Positions 1 through 8,900 of a stretch of DNA of 64,000 nt are shown here, piece after piece. Positions within the stretch are counted from its first letter, which is position 1. Each line of letters begins with the position of its first letter. Made by a program: the position numbers and the translations under genes. The notes beneath the pieces were generated by a model that did not search any database, was not told where the DNA came from, and saw only the letters and a list, made by a program, of their open reading frames with translations. This DNA comes from Psychrobium sp. MM17-31 (lineage in GTDB: Bacteria; Pseudomonadota; Gammaproteobacteria; Enterobacterales; Psychrobiaceae): assembly GCF_022347785.1 (NCBI RefSeq), contig NZ_JAKRGA010000001.1:496001-560000 (forward strand), written 5' to 3'.

Positions 1-821
1 GAACAACTCGGGCACGCGATAAAGTTAATACCACGACTACGAATGCGCAGTGATTTTAAAATATCAAAACCAACTTTTATTTCTTCTACCGGATCAGCAG
101 CAAGTGATACACGCAGCGTGTCACCAATGCCGTCATTTAGTAGCATGCCTAAGCCAATAGCCGACTTAACCGCTCCAGCTCTAAATGCACCAGCTTCGGT
201 AATACCAAGATGCAATGGCTGAACGATTTGCTTTGCCAATAAGCGATAAGATTCAACGGCTAGGTGAACATCAGATGCTTTTACTGACACCTTAAATTGA
301 TCGAAGTTCAGACGATCGAGAATATCGACGTGACGCATTGCTGATTCAAGTAACGCTTGCGCGGTTGGCTCGCCGTATTTTTCTTGAATATCGCGCTCTA
401 ACGAACCGCCGTTAACGCCGATGCGAATTGGAATATTTTTGTCACGGGCACAATCTACTACCGCACGAATACGCTCTTCACGGCCGATGTTACCAGGATT
501 AATACGCAAACAATCAGCGCCATATTCCGCCACTTTTAAAGCGATGCGATAGTCAAAGTGAATGTCTGCCACCAGTGGAATTGGTGTTTGCTCTTTGATC
601 ACTTTAAAGGCTTCGGCATCATTCATGGTTGGTACTGATACGCGAACAATATCTGCGCCTGCCGCTGCAATGCGCTTGATTTGAGCAAGCGTTGCGTCAA
701 CATCGCTAGTGCGGGTGTTGGTCATCGACTGAACTGCAATTGGCGCGCCGTCACCGATAGGTACATTGCCTACCATGATACGCGTTGATTTACGGCGGAT
801 GATTGGATTCTCGCTATGCAT
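1..821 (-). CDS. ispG: 4-hydroxy-3-methylbut-2-enyl diphosphate synthase, partial
   Basis: Iron-sulfur enzyme of the MEP isoprenoid pathway that converts MEcPP to HMBPP in the cytosol. The gene runs off the left edge, so about 273 of roughly 370 residues are visible. Translation from ATG at 821 begins [20 protein letters not shown], followed by [14 protein letters not shown] and the rest of the TIM barrel ([14 protein letters not shown] in mid-domain). The frame is cut just after CPSC, the first cysteine pair of the C-terminal 4Fe-4S domain, so the cluster domain is missing only because of the window edge. The start lies 3 bases after the rodZ stop, indicating co-transcription with rodZ and pilW, the usual gammaproteobacterial order. 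The identification is secure. Confidence 0.95.
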   Translation of the reverse strand, partial: MHSENPIIRRKSTRIMVGNVPIGDGAPIAVQSMTNTRTSDVDATLAQIKRIAAAGADIVRVSVPTMNDAEAFKVIKEQTPIPLVADIHFDYRIALKVAEYGADCLRINPGNIGREERIRAVVDCARDKNIPIRIGVNGGSLERDIQEKYGEPTAQALLESAMRHVDILDRLNFDQFKVSVKASDVHLAVESYRLLAKQIVQPLHLGITEAGAFRAGAVKSAIGLGMLLNDGIGDTLRVSLAADPVEEIKVGFDILKSLRIRSRGINFIACPSC

Positions 822-824
822 AAT

Positions 825-1610
825 TTATTGTTCCAGCGGCAAGGTAAAGGTTGCCGTTTCATTTGAAATATAAGGAGTTATATCGAGTATTTGTTGCTGA
901 TAAGTAATCTCGACGGCTGTTGGCGCGCCTAAAATCACTTCAAGCGGCGCAACGCCTATGACGTCAATTGACGTGCCTGCTTTTTTGATGCCGATTGCAA
1001 CAACAGCATTGGTGGCGTCGGTAATTTTTACCCAGCAATCTTGTTTAAATTTGAACGTCGACTCCACGTTAATGGTTTCAATTTCCATCGCTGCGTTTGT
1101 CGCCATTGGCGCTATTGGTAAGCGCGGCGAAGGCTCTAGGGCTACAGTAGTGGTTTCTTCCACTACCACAGGCATTTCATTCATCGCCTGACGCTGCCAC
1201 CACCAAGCAATCACAGCCATTAAAATGACAGTGACTACGCCAAAGGTAATGAGATTTAGGTAATTGTTGTGGGTGTTGTTTTTCGAGCGATTTGAGAATG
1301 TCTGCATCGACTTTAAATCGCCATCACAATGATACTGGGTGCGAAAATGGGCGATCATTTCATCGCAATCTAAGCCCACTAGCGTGGCGTATGATTTAAC
1401 ATAGCCTTTAAAAAATAACGCGTTGGCAGATTCTGGCACCGTGTCTGTTTCGAGCTGCTGAACTACGGCTTTTGATAAAAACAATTTTTGCGCAGCATCA
1501 TCAAGGCTCAGTCCTGCAGCTTGGCGCGCTGCAAGTAATACACTGCCCAGACTCGGCTGAGTTTCGCTTTGCTCACTGTTTTGTTGTGACGTGTCGTCGG
1601 TGTTACTCAT
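825..1610 (-). CDS. rodZ: RodZ-like cytoskeleton/cell-shape protein
   Basis: Bitopic inner-membrane protein that links MreB filaments to the elongation machinery. The 261 residues show the family layout. A cytoplasmic helix-turn-helix domain lies at about residues 20-90 (LGSVLLAARQAAGLSLDDAA). A single transmembrane helix lies at about 117-138 and ends in AWWWQRQ. A periplasmic linker rich in Thr/Val/Pro follows, then a C-terminal DUF4115-type beta domain (about 183-258, starting near FKFKQDCWVKITD). It is shorter than E. coli RodZ (337 residues), mainly in the linker. Its ATG directly abuts the pilW stop and ispG follows 3 bases after its own stop, so the three genes form one operon. What is seen is the domain order and the context; the role in rod shape is taken from the family. 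Confidence 0.9.
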   Translation of the reverse strand: MSNTDDTSQQNSEQSETQPSLGSVLLAARQAAGLSLDDAAQKLFLSKAVVQQLETDTVPESANALFFKGYVKSYATLVGLDCDEMIAHFRTQYHCDGDLKSMQTFSNRSKNNTHNNYLNLITFGVVTVILMAVIAWWWQRQAMNEMPVVVEETTTVALEPSPRLPIAPMATNAAMEIETINVESTFKFKQDCWVKITDATNAVVAIGIKKAGTSIDVIGVAPLEVILGAPTAVEITYQQQILDITPYISNETATFTLPLEQ

Positions 1611-2396
1611 TTAAAATTCTTTTGCTAAATAGGCTTTGGTGGCCGCTGAATTAGGGTATTTTTGCAATAATATGCGTCCCAATTGTTTAGCGATATCCAC
1701 GCTGCCGCGTTTCTGTTCTACTTGAATGGCTAACCACAAGCTTTCAGAAGTTTGACTGTATATTCGGCGATAGTTCCGTAATTGCTGCGCAGCTTCATCT
1801 AATAACCCTAATTCGAGATCTGCTTTGGCCAACCCTAAAATTGAACGTGCGCGAATAGATTCATAACGCAGCACGGCACTTAAATGAGATTTAGCACGCT
1901 GCCATTTTTGATCCCGCAGTGCGCACAAACCAGCATTTTCATAGCTGTTGGCGGTTTGGGTATTTAACGGTGATTCGATGGCTTTAACAAATTGCGCTTC
2001 GGCTTCTTCATAACGGCGATTGTCACACAAGAAAGCGCCGTAGTTATTGCGGGTATTGAAGTTATTAGGAAAATCGTCGAGTGCTTTGCGATAGGCTTTG
2101 TCAGCCAATTCTTCTTCGCCTACTGTTTGATAAAAGTAAGCGTAACTCGAATAAATGCCGTCGAGGGAATCATCGAGCTTTTCGGCGCGCTCTAGATTGA
2201 GCTTTGCTTGAGCAGTATTACCGTTTTTAAGGTATTCGAGCGCGAGTTTAAGACGGGCCATCGCCGCTTCTTTTTTATTGACTGTACGCTCTTGGACTAA
2301 TTCATCAGAGCCAGCAACAAACTCTTGTGTAACACAACCACTTAAACCACCCATGCCTATAATAGCGAGTAATGCAAAATATTGAGGTTTGATCAT
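1611..2396 (-). CDS. pilW: Type IV pilus biogenesis/stability lipoprotein PilW (PilF)
   Basis: Outer-membrane TPR lipoprotein (pilotin) needed for assembly or stability of the PilQ secretin of type IV pili. The 261-residue product has a lipoprotein signal with lipobox LSGC (Cys21). Several tetratricopeptide repeats follow from about residue 45 to 250, for example a helix pair around LEYLKNGNTAQAKLNLERAE and another around NNFNTRNNYGAFLCDNRRYEEA. The position between rlmN and rodZ is the conserved order seen in Vibrio, Shewanella and Pseudomonas. The gene starts 50 bases after the rlmN stop and abuts rodZ. The main pilus genes are not in the window. The assignment rests on lipobox, TPRs and synteny together. 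Confidence 0.9.
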   Translation of the reverse strand: MIKPQYFALLAIIGMGGLSGCVTQEFVAGSDELVQERTVNKKEAAMARLKLALEYLKNGNTAQAKLNLERAEKLDDSLDGIYSSYAYFYQTVGEEELADKAYRKALDDFPNNFNTRNNYGAFLCDNRRYEEAEAQFVKAIESPLNTQTANSYENAGLCALRDQKWQRAKSHLSAVLRYESIRARSILGLAKADLELGLLDEAAQQLRNYRRIYSQTSESLWLAIQVEQKRGSVDIAKQLGRILLQKYPNSAATKAYLAKEF

Positions 2397-2446
2397 GTGG
2401 CCTTGTTCCCTGCTCTGTGTTGTTAAGCTCTGATTTTTAGCGTGTA

Positions 2447-3571
2447 TTAGCGCACCATTGTGACTGAAATTGGCTCGCCTTGCATCTGCTTTTTCGCGGT
2501 GCGCTTAGTACGGTCAACGACATCCCCCACTAGCTGGCCACAAGCCGCGTCAATATCATCACCACGGGTGGTACGAACCGTCACGGTGAAACCGTATTCC
2601 ATCAACACCTTGTTGAAGCGATCAATACGCGAATTACTCGAACGACCGTACGGCGAACCAGGATATGGATTAAACGGAATCAGGTTAATTTTCGCAGGTG
2701 TGTCTTTTAATACTTGCGCTAATTCATGGGCTTGGTCGGTAGAATCATTCACGTGATCAAGCATAACGTACTCGATGGTTACTTTACCGCGGTTAGCATT
2801 TGATTTGGCGATGTAGCGACGAACACCGGCAAGGAATTCTTTGATTGGGTATTTCTTGTTAACTGGCACAATTTCATCACGCAATTCATCGTTTGGCGCG
2901 TGCAGGGAAATCGCTAGTGCAACATCGATTTGATCACCCAACATATCAAGCGCAGGCACAACGCCAGAGGTTGATAAAGTAACGCGGCGCTTTGAGAGGC
3001 CATAACCGTTGTCATCAAGCATTAGTTTCATTGCTGGGACAACGTTTTTAAGGTTAAGCAGTGGCTCACCCATACCCATCATTACCACGTTGGTAATAGG
3101 ACGCTCACCAGTGTCGCCTTTTACGCCAACAACTTGTGCTGCACGCCAGACTTGACCAATGATTTCAGCGACAGATAAGTTGCGATTAAAGCCCTGTTGC
3201 GCCGTTGAACAGAAGGTACACTCAAGCGCACAACCAACTTGTGAAGAAACACACAAGGTAGCACGATCGCCATCTGGAATGTATACCGTTTCAACTTCTT
3301 GACCACCTTCAAGTAGCATAGACCACTTAATAGTGCCGTCATTTGAGCGCTGCTCTGTATTTACCGTCGGCGCTTTTACTTCACACAAACGGTTAAGCTT
3401 TTCGCGCAGTTTTTTGTTGAGATTATTCATCTCGTCGAAGTCCGTTACACCAAAATGATAAATCCATTTCATTAATTGATCGGCACGGAAAGGCTTTTCG
3501 CCAATCTCTGCAAAATACTCACGCAATGCAGGGCGATCAAAGTTTAATAAATTGACTTTTGCGTTGGTCAT
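2447..3571 (-). CDS. rlmN: Dual-specificity RNA methyltransferase RlmN
   Basis: Radical SAM enzyme that methylates C2 of A2503 in 23S rRNA and of A37 in a subset of tRNAs. The 374-residue product carries the CX3CX2C cluster motif at Cys114, Cys118 and Cys121 ([10 protein letters not shown]). It also has the GEPLLN motif ([10 protein letters not shown]) and a C-terminal cysteine at about 344 (DAACGQL), matching the methyl-carrying Cys355 of E. coli RlmN. Length is normal for the family. The start is ATG at 3571. It is probably the first gene of the rlmN-pilW-rodZ-ispG operon, and the MITE-like hairpin lies just upstream of it. Confidence 0.97.
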   Translation of the reverse strand: MTNAKVNLLNFDRPALREYFAEIGEKPFRADQLMKWIYHFGVTDFDEMNNLNKKLREKLNRLCEVKAPTVNTEQRSNDGTIKWSMLLEGGQEVETVYIPDGDRATLCVSSQVGCALECTFCSTAQQGFNRNLSVAEIIGQVWRAAQVVGVKGDTGERPITNVVMMGMGEPLLNLKNVVPAMKLMLDDNGYGLSKRRVTLSTSGVVPALDMLGDQIDVALAISLHAPNDELRDEIVPVNKKYPIKEFLAGVRRYIAKSNANRGKVTIEYVMLDHVNDSTDQAHELAQVLKDTPAKINLIPFNPYPGSPYGRSSNSRIDRFNKVLMEYGFTVTVRTTRGDDIDAACGQLVGDVVDRTKRTAKKQMQGEPISVTMVR

Positions 3572-3651
3572 AACGACTCCAAAAAATTACTGCTTAGCTC
3601 TTGAGGGTACAAAGTTTTATACACCAAAGATGTTTTTACCTTTAAGGACTA

Positions 3652-3810
3652 ATACCAATTCCGATAAGTACCTGAACAGTTGTGTTTGCTAGAATTCACA
3701 ATAACTGCGTTGCTCTCAATCCCAATAGCTAGCTATTGCTCAATCGAGCGCCTTGTTCTAGTAAATTCTTCCTAAACACAACAAGACCACTTAAATATCG
3801 GAATTGGTAT
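3652..3810. repeat. MITE-like 159-bp hairpin element with 15-bp terminal inverted repeats
   Basis: The ends are perfect 15-base inverted repeats: ATACCAATTCCGATA at 3652-3666 and TATCGGAATTGGTAT at 3796-3810. The inside is also self-complementary: GTTGTGTTT near 3679 pairs with AAACACAAC near 3774, and the centre (about 3724-3739) is the palindrome CAATAGCTAGCTATTG. The whole element can therefore fold as one long imperfect hairpin. No open frame is present, so it would be a non-autonomous element. No second copy was noticed in this window. Confidence 0.75.
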
Positions 3811-3844
3811 GATAATCATTTCATCCAATCCTTAAACGTAAAAA

Positions 3845-3862
3845 CGGGGGTATACACCCCCG
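3845..3862 (-). terminator. Rho-independent terminator of ndk
   Basis: A stem CGGGGG / CCCCCG with a short TATACA loop lies about 50 bases past the ndk stop. Read on the minus strand it is followed by a run of T (AAAA on the plus strand at 3841-3844). Confidence 0.8.
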
Positions 3863-3911
3863 AATTTTATCATAAATTAGCGCTGAGCTAACTTATTAGA
3901 CGAACTCGATA

Positions 3912-4343
3912 TTAGCGAGTACGTGGACAGATTTCTTCGTCAGAGAAGAAGTACGCGATTTCACGTGCAGCTGACTCTAGAGCGTCTGAACCGTGAACAG
4001 CGTTTTCGTCGATGCTGTCTGCGTAGTCAGCACGTAAAGTACCAGCTAGTGCTTCAGCTGGGTTAGTAGCACCCATGATTTCACGGTTTTTAAGAACAGC
4101 GTTTTCGCCTTCTAAAACTTGAACCATAACTGGACCAGAAGTCATGAACTCAACTAGAGCACCAAAGAAAGGGCGCTCGCTGTGCTCAGCGTAGAAACCT
4201 TCAGCTTTCTCTTGAGAAAGGTGAACCATTTTAGAAGCAACGATTTTTAAACCAGCAGATTCAAAACGGTTGTAGATAGCACCGATGTGGTTTTTAGCAA
4301 CTGCATCAGGTTTTACGATAGAAAAAGTACGTTCGATAGCCAT
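3912..4343 (-). CDS. ndk: Nucleoside diphosphate kinase
   Basis: Cytosolic enzyme that transfers the gamma phosphate between nucleoside triphosphates and diphosphates through a phosphohistidine. The product is 143 residues, the normal length, and begins [18 protein letters not shown]. The catalytic histidine is His117 within NAVHGSDA, the same number as in E. coli. The open frame extends 24 codons further upstream, but the ATG at 4343 has a GGAG ribosome site in front of it and matches the family N-terminus, so the shorter form is chosen. A sigma70-like promoter lies at 4386-4415, which also falls inside the rejected extension. A strong terminator follows the gene. Confidence 0.97.
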   Translation of the reverse strand: MAIERTFSIVKPDAVAKNHIGAIYNRFESAGLKIVASKMVHLSQEKAEGFYAEHSERPFFGALVEFMTSGPVMVQVLEGENAVLKNREIMGATNPAEALAGTLRADYADSIDENAVHGSDALESAAREIAYFFSDEEICPRTR

Positions 4344-4385
4344 TATTAGCTTCTCCAAAAAAGGACGTTTAAAAAAATTTGGCGC

Positions 4386-4415
4386 ATTATACGAGATAAT
4401 TATCCGAAGTACCAA
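4386..4415 (-). promoter_or_regulatory. Candidate sigma70 promoter of ndk
   Basis: On the minus strand TTGGTA (4415-4410) and a perfect TATAAT (4391-4386) are separated by 18 bases, about 45 bases upstream of the ndk ATG. The spacer contains the palindrome GATAATTATC. Confidence 0.6.
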
Positions 4416-4547
4416 TACTGCATTAACAATAAGTCATAAATGTGACGAAATCGAATTATGTCTTTGTTTTAATATGAAAGTTCGTTCAGGAATAATTCAT
4501 CGACAACAAATAAAAATGAGCTCATCATTAATTATTAGGAGCTTGTG

Positions 4548-5540
4548 ATGAGAGCACTACTTTTATTTACTCTACTCTTAGCCAACAGCTTTAGTTTTGC
4601 CGCATCTACCGTTAAGCAACAAACGGTAAAACCTGATCCTGCATTAAGTGCACAACAAAACCTAAGCTCATCTAAAAATTCATCAAAAAAGCACACATCA
4701 AAATTCAATGTGGTGTGGTTAGACTCTATTACTAGCAGCAGTAAAATAGATGAAGACAACGATGATTACTCGCAAGATTTAACCGTTACTTTCGACTTTG
4801 ATACCAGCTACCAGCAGATTCCCGTTTACATTGATATGTTTCTTGTCGATGAACGCGATAATCAAACCAAATTAACCACTTCAAAAGACTTTGTACTAAC
4901 AGGCGATTCCATTGCCGACAAGCAGCGTTTTGATATTGTGGTCGATGAAGCGACAGCAACCGGCTATTACAAATTGCTGATTAATATCTATGACGCTAAA
5001 ACCCATCAGTTAATTGATATTGTCGACTATAACAACAACAGTGGTCTTGCCGATATTCGCCTTGAAGGTCATCGTTTTGATCATCACGACACTTTTAGTT
5101 TGTACAACCACAATTACAGCACATCAATTGACCGCGATTTTGATGGCTACTACCAACGCATCGAGCTCAGCTTAGATCTAGATTCAATTTACTCAAGCCA
5201 AGAGTTACAAACAGACATTTTACTCGACGGTAAACTGTTATTTTCATCACGTCCATTTACTGTGTACGGCAGCTCTACAAGCGATGTGCAGACCTTTGAT
5301 TTGTTAGTCCCTTCGCGTTTTTACAGTGGAACTTACGAATTATCGGCTCGTGTCACAGAAGTACTGAGTAGTCATAGAGAGCACAGCACCACCTTCGATT
5401 TAGGCGTAGTAAGCGTAGAGTCAGAATACAACGATCAACCCGTGCATACCGATGTTATTGTTCACGACTCAGGCAGTTTGCACTGGTTCGGCTTATTAGG
5501 CCTTGGTTTGCTAGTAGTGTTGAGACGATTACGACGCTAA
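4548..5540 (+). CDS. Choice-of-anchor H-like exported protein with GlyGly-CTERM-like tail
   Basis: Exported protein of about 330 residues with unknown function. A signal peptide (LLLFTLLLANSFSFAAS) is followed by a Ser/Lys-rich stretch and then two related beta-rich halves. One begins near DSITSSSKIDEDNDDYSQDL and the second near HDTFSLYNHNYSTSIDRDFD; each has a D-x-D-x-D-G-like acidic segment and a YYKL/YELS-type ending. The C-terminus is Gly-Ser, a hydrophobic helix (FGLLGLGLLVVL) and RRLRR, the pattern of GlyGly-CTERM sorting signals processed by rhombosortase. GTG at 4545 and ATG at 4548 are both possible starts; AGGAG at 4537-4541 is better spaced for the ATG. The layout matches proteins called choice-of-anchor H family in Alteromonadales. 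The name is an inference from memory. Confidence 0.65.
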   Translation: MRALLLFTLLLANSFSFAASTVKQQTVKPDPALSAQQNLSSSKNSSKKHTSKFNVVWLDSITSSSKIDEDNDDYSQDLTVTFDFDTSYQQIPVYIDMFLVDERDNQTKLTTSKDFVLTGDSIADKQRFDIVVDEATATGYYKLLINIYDAKTHQLIDIVDYNNNSGLADIRLEGHRFDHHDTFSLYNHNYSTSIDRDFDGYYQRIELSLDLDSIYSSQELQTDILLDGKLLFSSRPFTVYGSSTSDVQTFDLLVPSRFYSGTYELSARVTEVLSSHREHSTTFDLGVVSVESEYNDQPVHTDVIVHDSGSLHWFGLLGLGLLVVLRRLRR

Positions 5541-5628
5541 CAGCACCACGCTTTTATATTAGTTTTCAACGATAAATTAATGTGTTAGTTTAAAAAGTTC
5601 ATCACAGAGAAAATTAAAGGAAACGACA

Positions 5629-5811
5629 ATGGATGATTTACTAACAGTGGACCAAGTTGCTGAATTTCTAGGTATAAGTGACTCACGCGTTCGCCGCTTA
5701 GCCCGTGAAAGTTTATTAAACAATGTTGGCGATGATGCAGAAAACCCGCAGTTTAAAGCGGATGAAGTGAAAAAATATAAAGAGCTAGCTGAACGTATTG
5801 GCGGTATCTAA
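5629..5811 (+). CDS. Small helix-turn-helix (excisionase/MerR-like) DNA-binding protein
   Basis: A 60-residue protein beginning MDDLLTVDQVAEFLGISDSR, the typical first helices of the HTH_17/excisionase-like fold. A short wing (ENPQFKADEVKKYKELAER) follows, where the F-K-A-D-E-V motif corresponds to the FRPEDVEAW-type segment of the family. AAGGAAA stands about 8 bases before the ATG. It is a stand-alone gene closed by a strong terminator, with no integrase or other mobile gene nearby. It is therefore more likely a small regulator than a phage excisionase, and its target is unknown. Confidence 0.7.
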   Translation: MDDLLTVDQVAEFLGISDSRVRRLARESLLNNVGDDAENPQFKADEVKKYKELAERIGGI

Positions 5812-5836
5812 GCCCCAACAGAACAACTAATTCGTC

Positions 5837-5865
5837 AAAGGCCATCACAGCAATGTGATGGCCTT
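5837..5865 (+). terminator. Rho-independent terminator after the small HTH gene
   Basis: A perfect 13-bp stem AAAGGCCATCACA / TGTGATGGCCTTT with a GCAA tetraloop is followed by TTTGTTTT, 26 bases past the stop codon. Confidence 0.9.
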
Positions 5866-5899
5866 TTTGTTTTCCCAGGGGGCTAACTTTATTCAAAGT

Positions 5900-5926
5900 A
5901 AAAAGCCCGAGTGATAACCCGGGCTC
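5900..5926 (-). terminator. Rho-independent terminator of the giant adhesin gene
   Basis: On the minus strand GAGCCCGGG pairs with CTCGGGCTT around a short loop and is followed by TTTTACTTT, about 20 bases beyond the stop at 5948. It faces the terminator of the convergent HTH gene. Confidence 0.8.
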
Positions 5927-5947
5927 TTGTCATATAAACGGCGCTTC

Positions 5948-8900
5948 TTATTCAATAATCATCACTTCAACGCGGCGATTTTTAACACGGCCTTTAAAGT
6001 AATTATTGCTAGCGATTGGCGCGGTATCACCATAGGCCTTTACGCGAATACGCGACTTGTCGATACCCGCGGCGGTTAACATATCGCGAATGTTATTTGC
6101 GCGCGACAATGAGAGCTTAAAATTATATTCGCTGCTGCCTACATTATCGGTGTGGCCAAAGAGTACGGCACGCGATGATGGACTTGCCTTCATTAGCTTT
6201 ATTGCGCGGCTAATTTGCTCACGTCCCCTTGTATCGAGGCCCTGTTCATCATGATCGAATCCGACGTATTCGATAAAGCGTGTACTCGCAACTTTTTCTA
6301 CGACAGGCTTAACCACCTCTTTTTTGACTTTCGCCAATTTTGGAGCCAGTTTAGGCGCTGGTTTTATCGGTGAAGGCTTAGCCGCCTTTTCGCGCGCTTC
6401 AACACCAAAGCGTCGGCCAAAGTGAACGGTAAACATATCGGCATCTTCGTCAATAGTTGTCCATTGAATTCGGCTAAACCAATTCGCGTCCCAGTCATAT
6501 TCAAAGCCAGCACCAAGATGTACAGAATTGCTTTCCACCTGAGTCACTTCAACGTTATGGCCTTTGGTATCTAGTTCACTGCCACCAACAAACGCCAGCA
6601 GACGACCATTGTCAGTTACAGGCCAATATCCCGTCAGTTGCAGACCAATACTGCGATAGTCAATACTCTGGCTATTGCTGATCTCATATTTGTCTAAATT
6701 GGCATAATAGCCTTCAATGGCAAAATATTGATTGAACTGCCAACCAGCGCCGAATTGCCATGCGATGTTGTTTTCTGTATCTAGTTTTACATCATCTTTT
6801 AGCGGCGTTAATGCCGATGCGCCAGCCCCTAGATGCACAAAGCCATGGCTTGAGCGCTCTTTTTTAGTATTGTCTGCTAAAGTGGTTGGAGAGTAGCCAA
6901 CAAGTGACAAGGTACCAACCATGCCAACTACAGCTAGCAACGGCAACTGGCGCATACGACGCGATAGCGCTGCGTAACCTCGATTAAACTGAATTTGTCG
7001 CAACATAAACAACATTCCTAATAATACAAAAATAAAGAGTGATACTGAGCCACCTTTAGTGCCAGTTTTATATTCAGGCTCAGGCGTTGGCTCTGGTTTT
7101 GGTGGTGGCGGAGGTGTCACAGGATCAACTTTCTTCGGCGCTGAAATAGCGACTGGGTCAACGATCATACCGTTAATTAAGCCATCGCTATCATTAGCGC
7201 CACCATCAGTGATTTGTAATAGTAAACACATATGGCCTTGAGTTAAGCCGCTTGTGTAATCATCGATGTCGGTTGAACAGACACCGTCTGACACAGCTGG
7301 CGCAGTGGCAAATGAATCTTCACCACTCACATCGTAATCTTTCCAACCATCAGTCGGGTTGAACTTACGCAAGCTCGCATTCTCAGGAATCGCCTGCGTT
7401 AATGGAATAAAGATTGGGATCATCGCCCCGGCTTCAGGTAGATTTAATGCTTCATAATCGAAAGCGTCTAGGTGATCAAAATCATTATCAAGCGCTAGGC
7501 TCTCATCGACTTTACCTCCTTGACCGTCACCAAACTGCGCGATGCTTTCTTCCGACACCTCACTACCGTTGTTGCCCGCAAGAATAGCCACCACACCGAG
7601 GCGCAGTTTAATGCCGTTTTGCGTCATCATTTTGAAAGTATCTTCGCTAACAATCTTGGTGGGAATAGTTTCTTCCTTATCGCTGTTACCGTTGTCGGTA
7701 TCGACATTATCGGCGACACCGTCACCATCACTATCTTTAACGGCGAGTTCACCACTATCGCTAATATTAACAACATAGTGTGCCGTCGATGATAATGCTT
7801 GACCATTAATGGTGCGAACAACAGTAACAGACACCGGATAGAGACCAGCAACTAACTGACTCACCACAGGCTGCTTGATATCAGTTCCCGATACCGTCAT
7901 GCCGGCATCTGTTAGCGAATCAAGCGTCCAGTTATAAGTCACTTTAGTGGCTGTTAGACCACCAAAGTATGTTTCGAGACCTAATTGGTCGTCGCCAATC
8001 TCAGTCGATTCTACCCACAATACTGGAATATCGTTGCGCAGCGGATTACTGCCCGACTCTATTTCTTCGATATCAGTAATGCCGTCACCGTCACTATCAG
8101 ATTCCGGTGTAATAGATTCACTGTTATCGCCACCCGTTAAGAACTCTTCAACGGCATCGCTAATTCCATCACCATCACTATCACTAATCTGCTTGATAGC
8201 AAACAAGTCTTGTAGCTCTTTTAAGGTTGCCGCTTGACGCACTTCATAGGCATCAGACAAGCCATTAGCATTAAGATCGAGCTCTTTCGTATCCTGACCA
8301 TCGTTAATGGTATCGGTTAAGAAAGATTCAATGAAATCAACCACACCGTCATCATCAACATCATTGTCATCGGCGCGTAATGGGTTACCACCCAAGGTCA
8401 CTTCTAGTGCATCGTTGATGCCATCGTTGTCATAGTCAGCAAATTTCTCCACTTCCCCTTTGCCGTTAACCAAACCAAGTGATTTAAGATAAGCATTAAC
8501 CGTATTGGTTAAACCATTGCTTGCTACCTGTGCACCGTTGTCGGTTGGATCATTGGCATCTAGTGGATCACTGCCACGAGCTACTTCTAATGCATCAGGT
8601 AAACCATCACCGTCGCTATCGGTTGACGGCGAGGTATTTGGCACACTTTGACCGCCAATTGATGCAAGATATGCTTCAACTGCATTAGTTACACCATCAC
8701 CGTCATCATCACCATTACCATTGAGGGTTGGCGAGTTGTTGTCGGTAGACGATGAACCTATGCGCTCTTCAAGCTCATCAGGTAGGCCGTCATTATCACT
8801 ATCCCCTTTAGTAAGATCACTAATCAACACCTTTAACTGCTCAATGGTTCGGGTTGCAGGATTGGCTGCCAAGGCTTTATTAAGCGCATCGAGAACGTCA

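Noticed and set aside
4344-4415. 24-codon N-terminal extension of ndk
   Set aside because: It contains the likely ndk promoter, and the family starts at MAIERT with a GGAG site in front.
5629-5811. Prophage remnant based on the excisionase-like HTH protein
   Set aside because: No integrase, phage structural gene or attachment-site pair is nearby.
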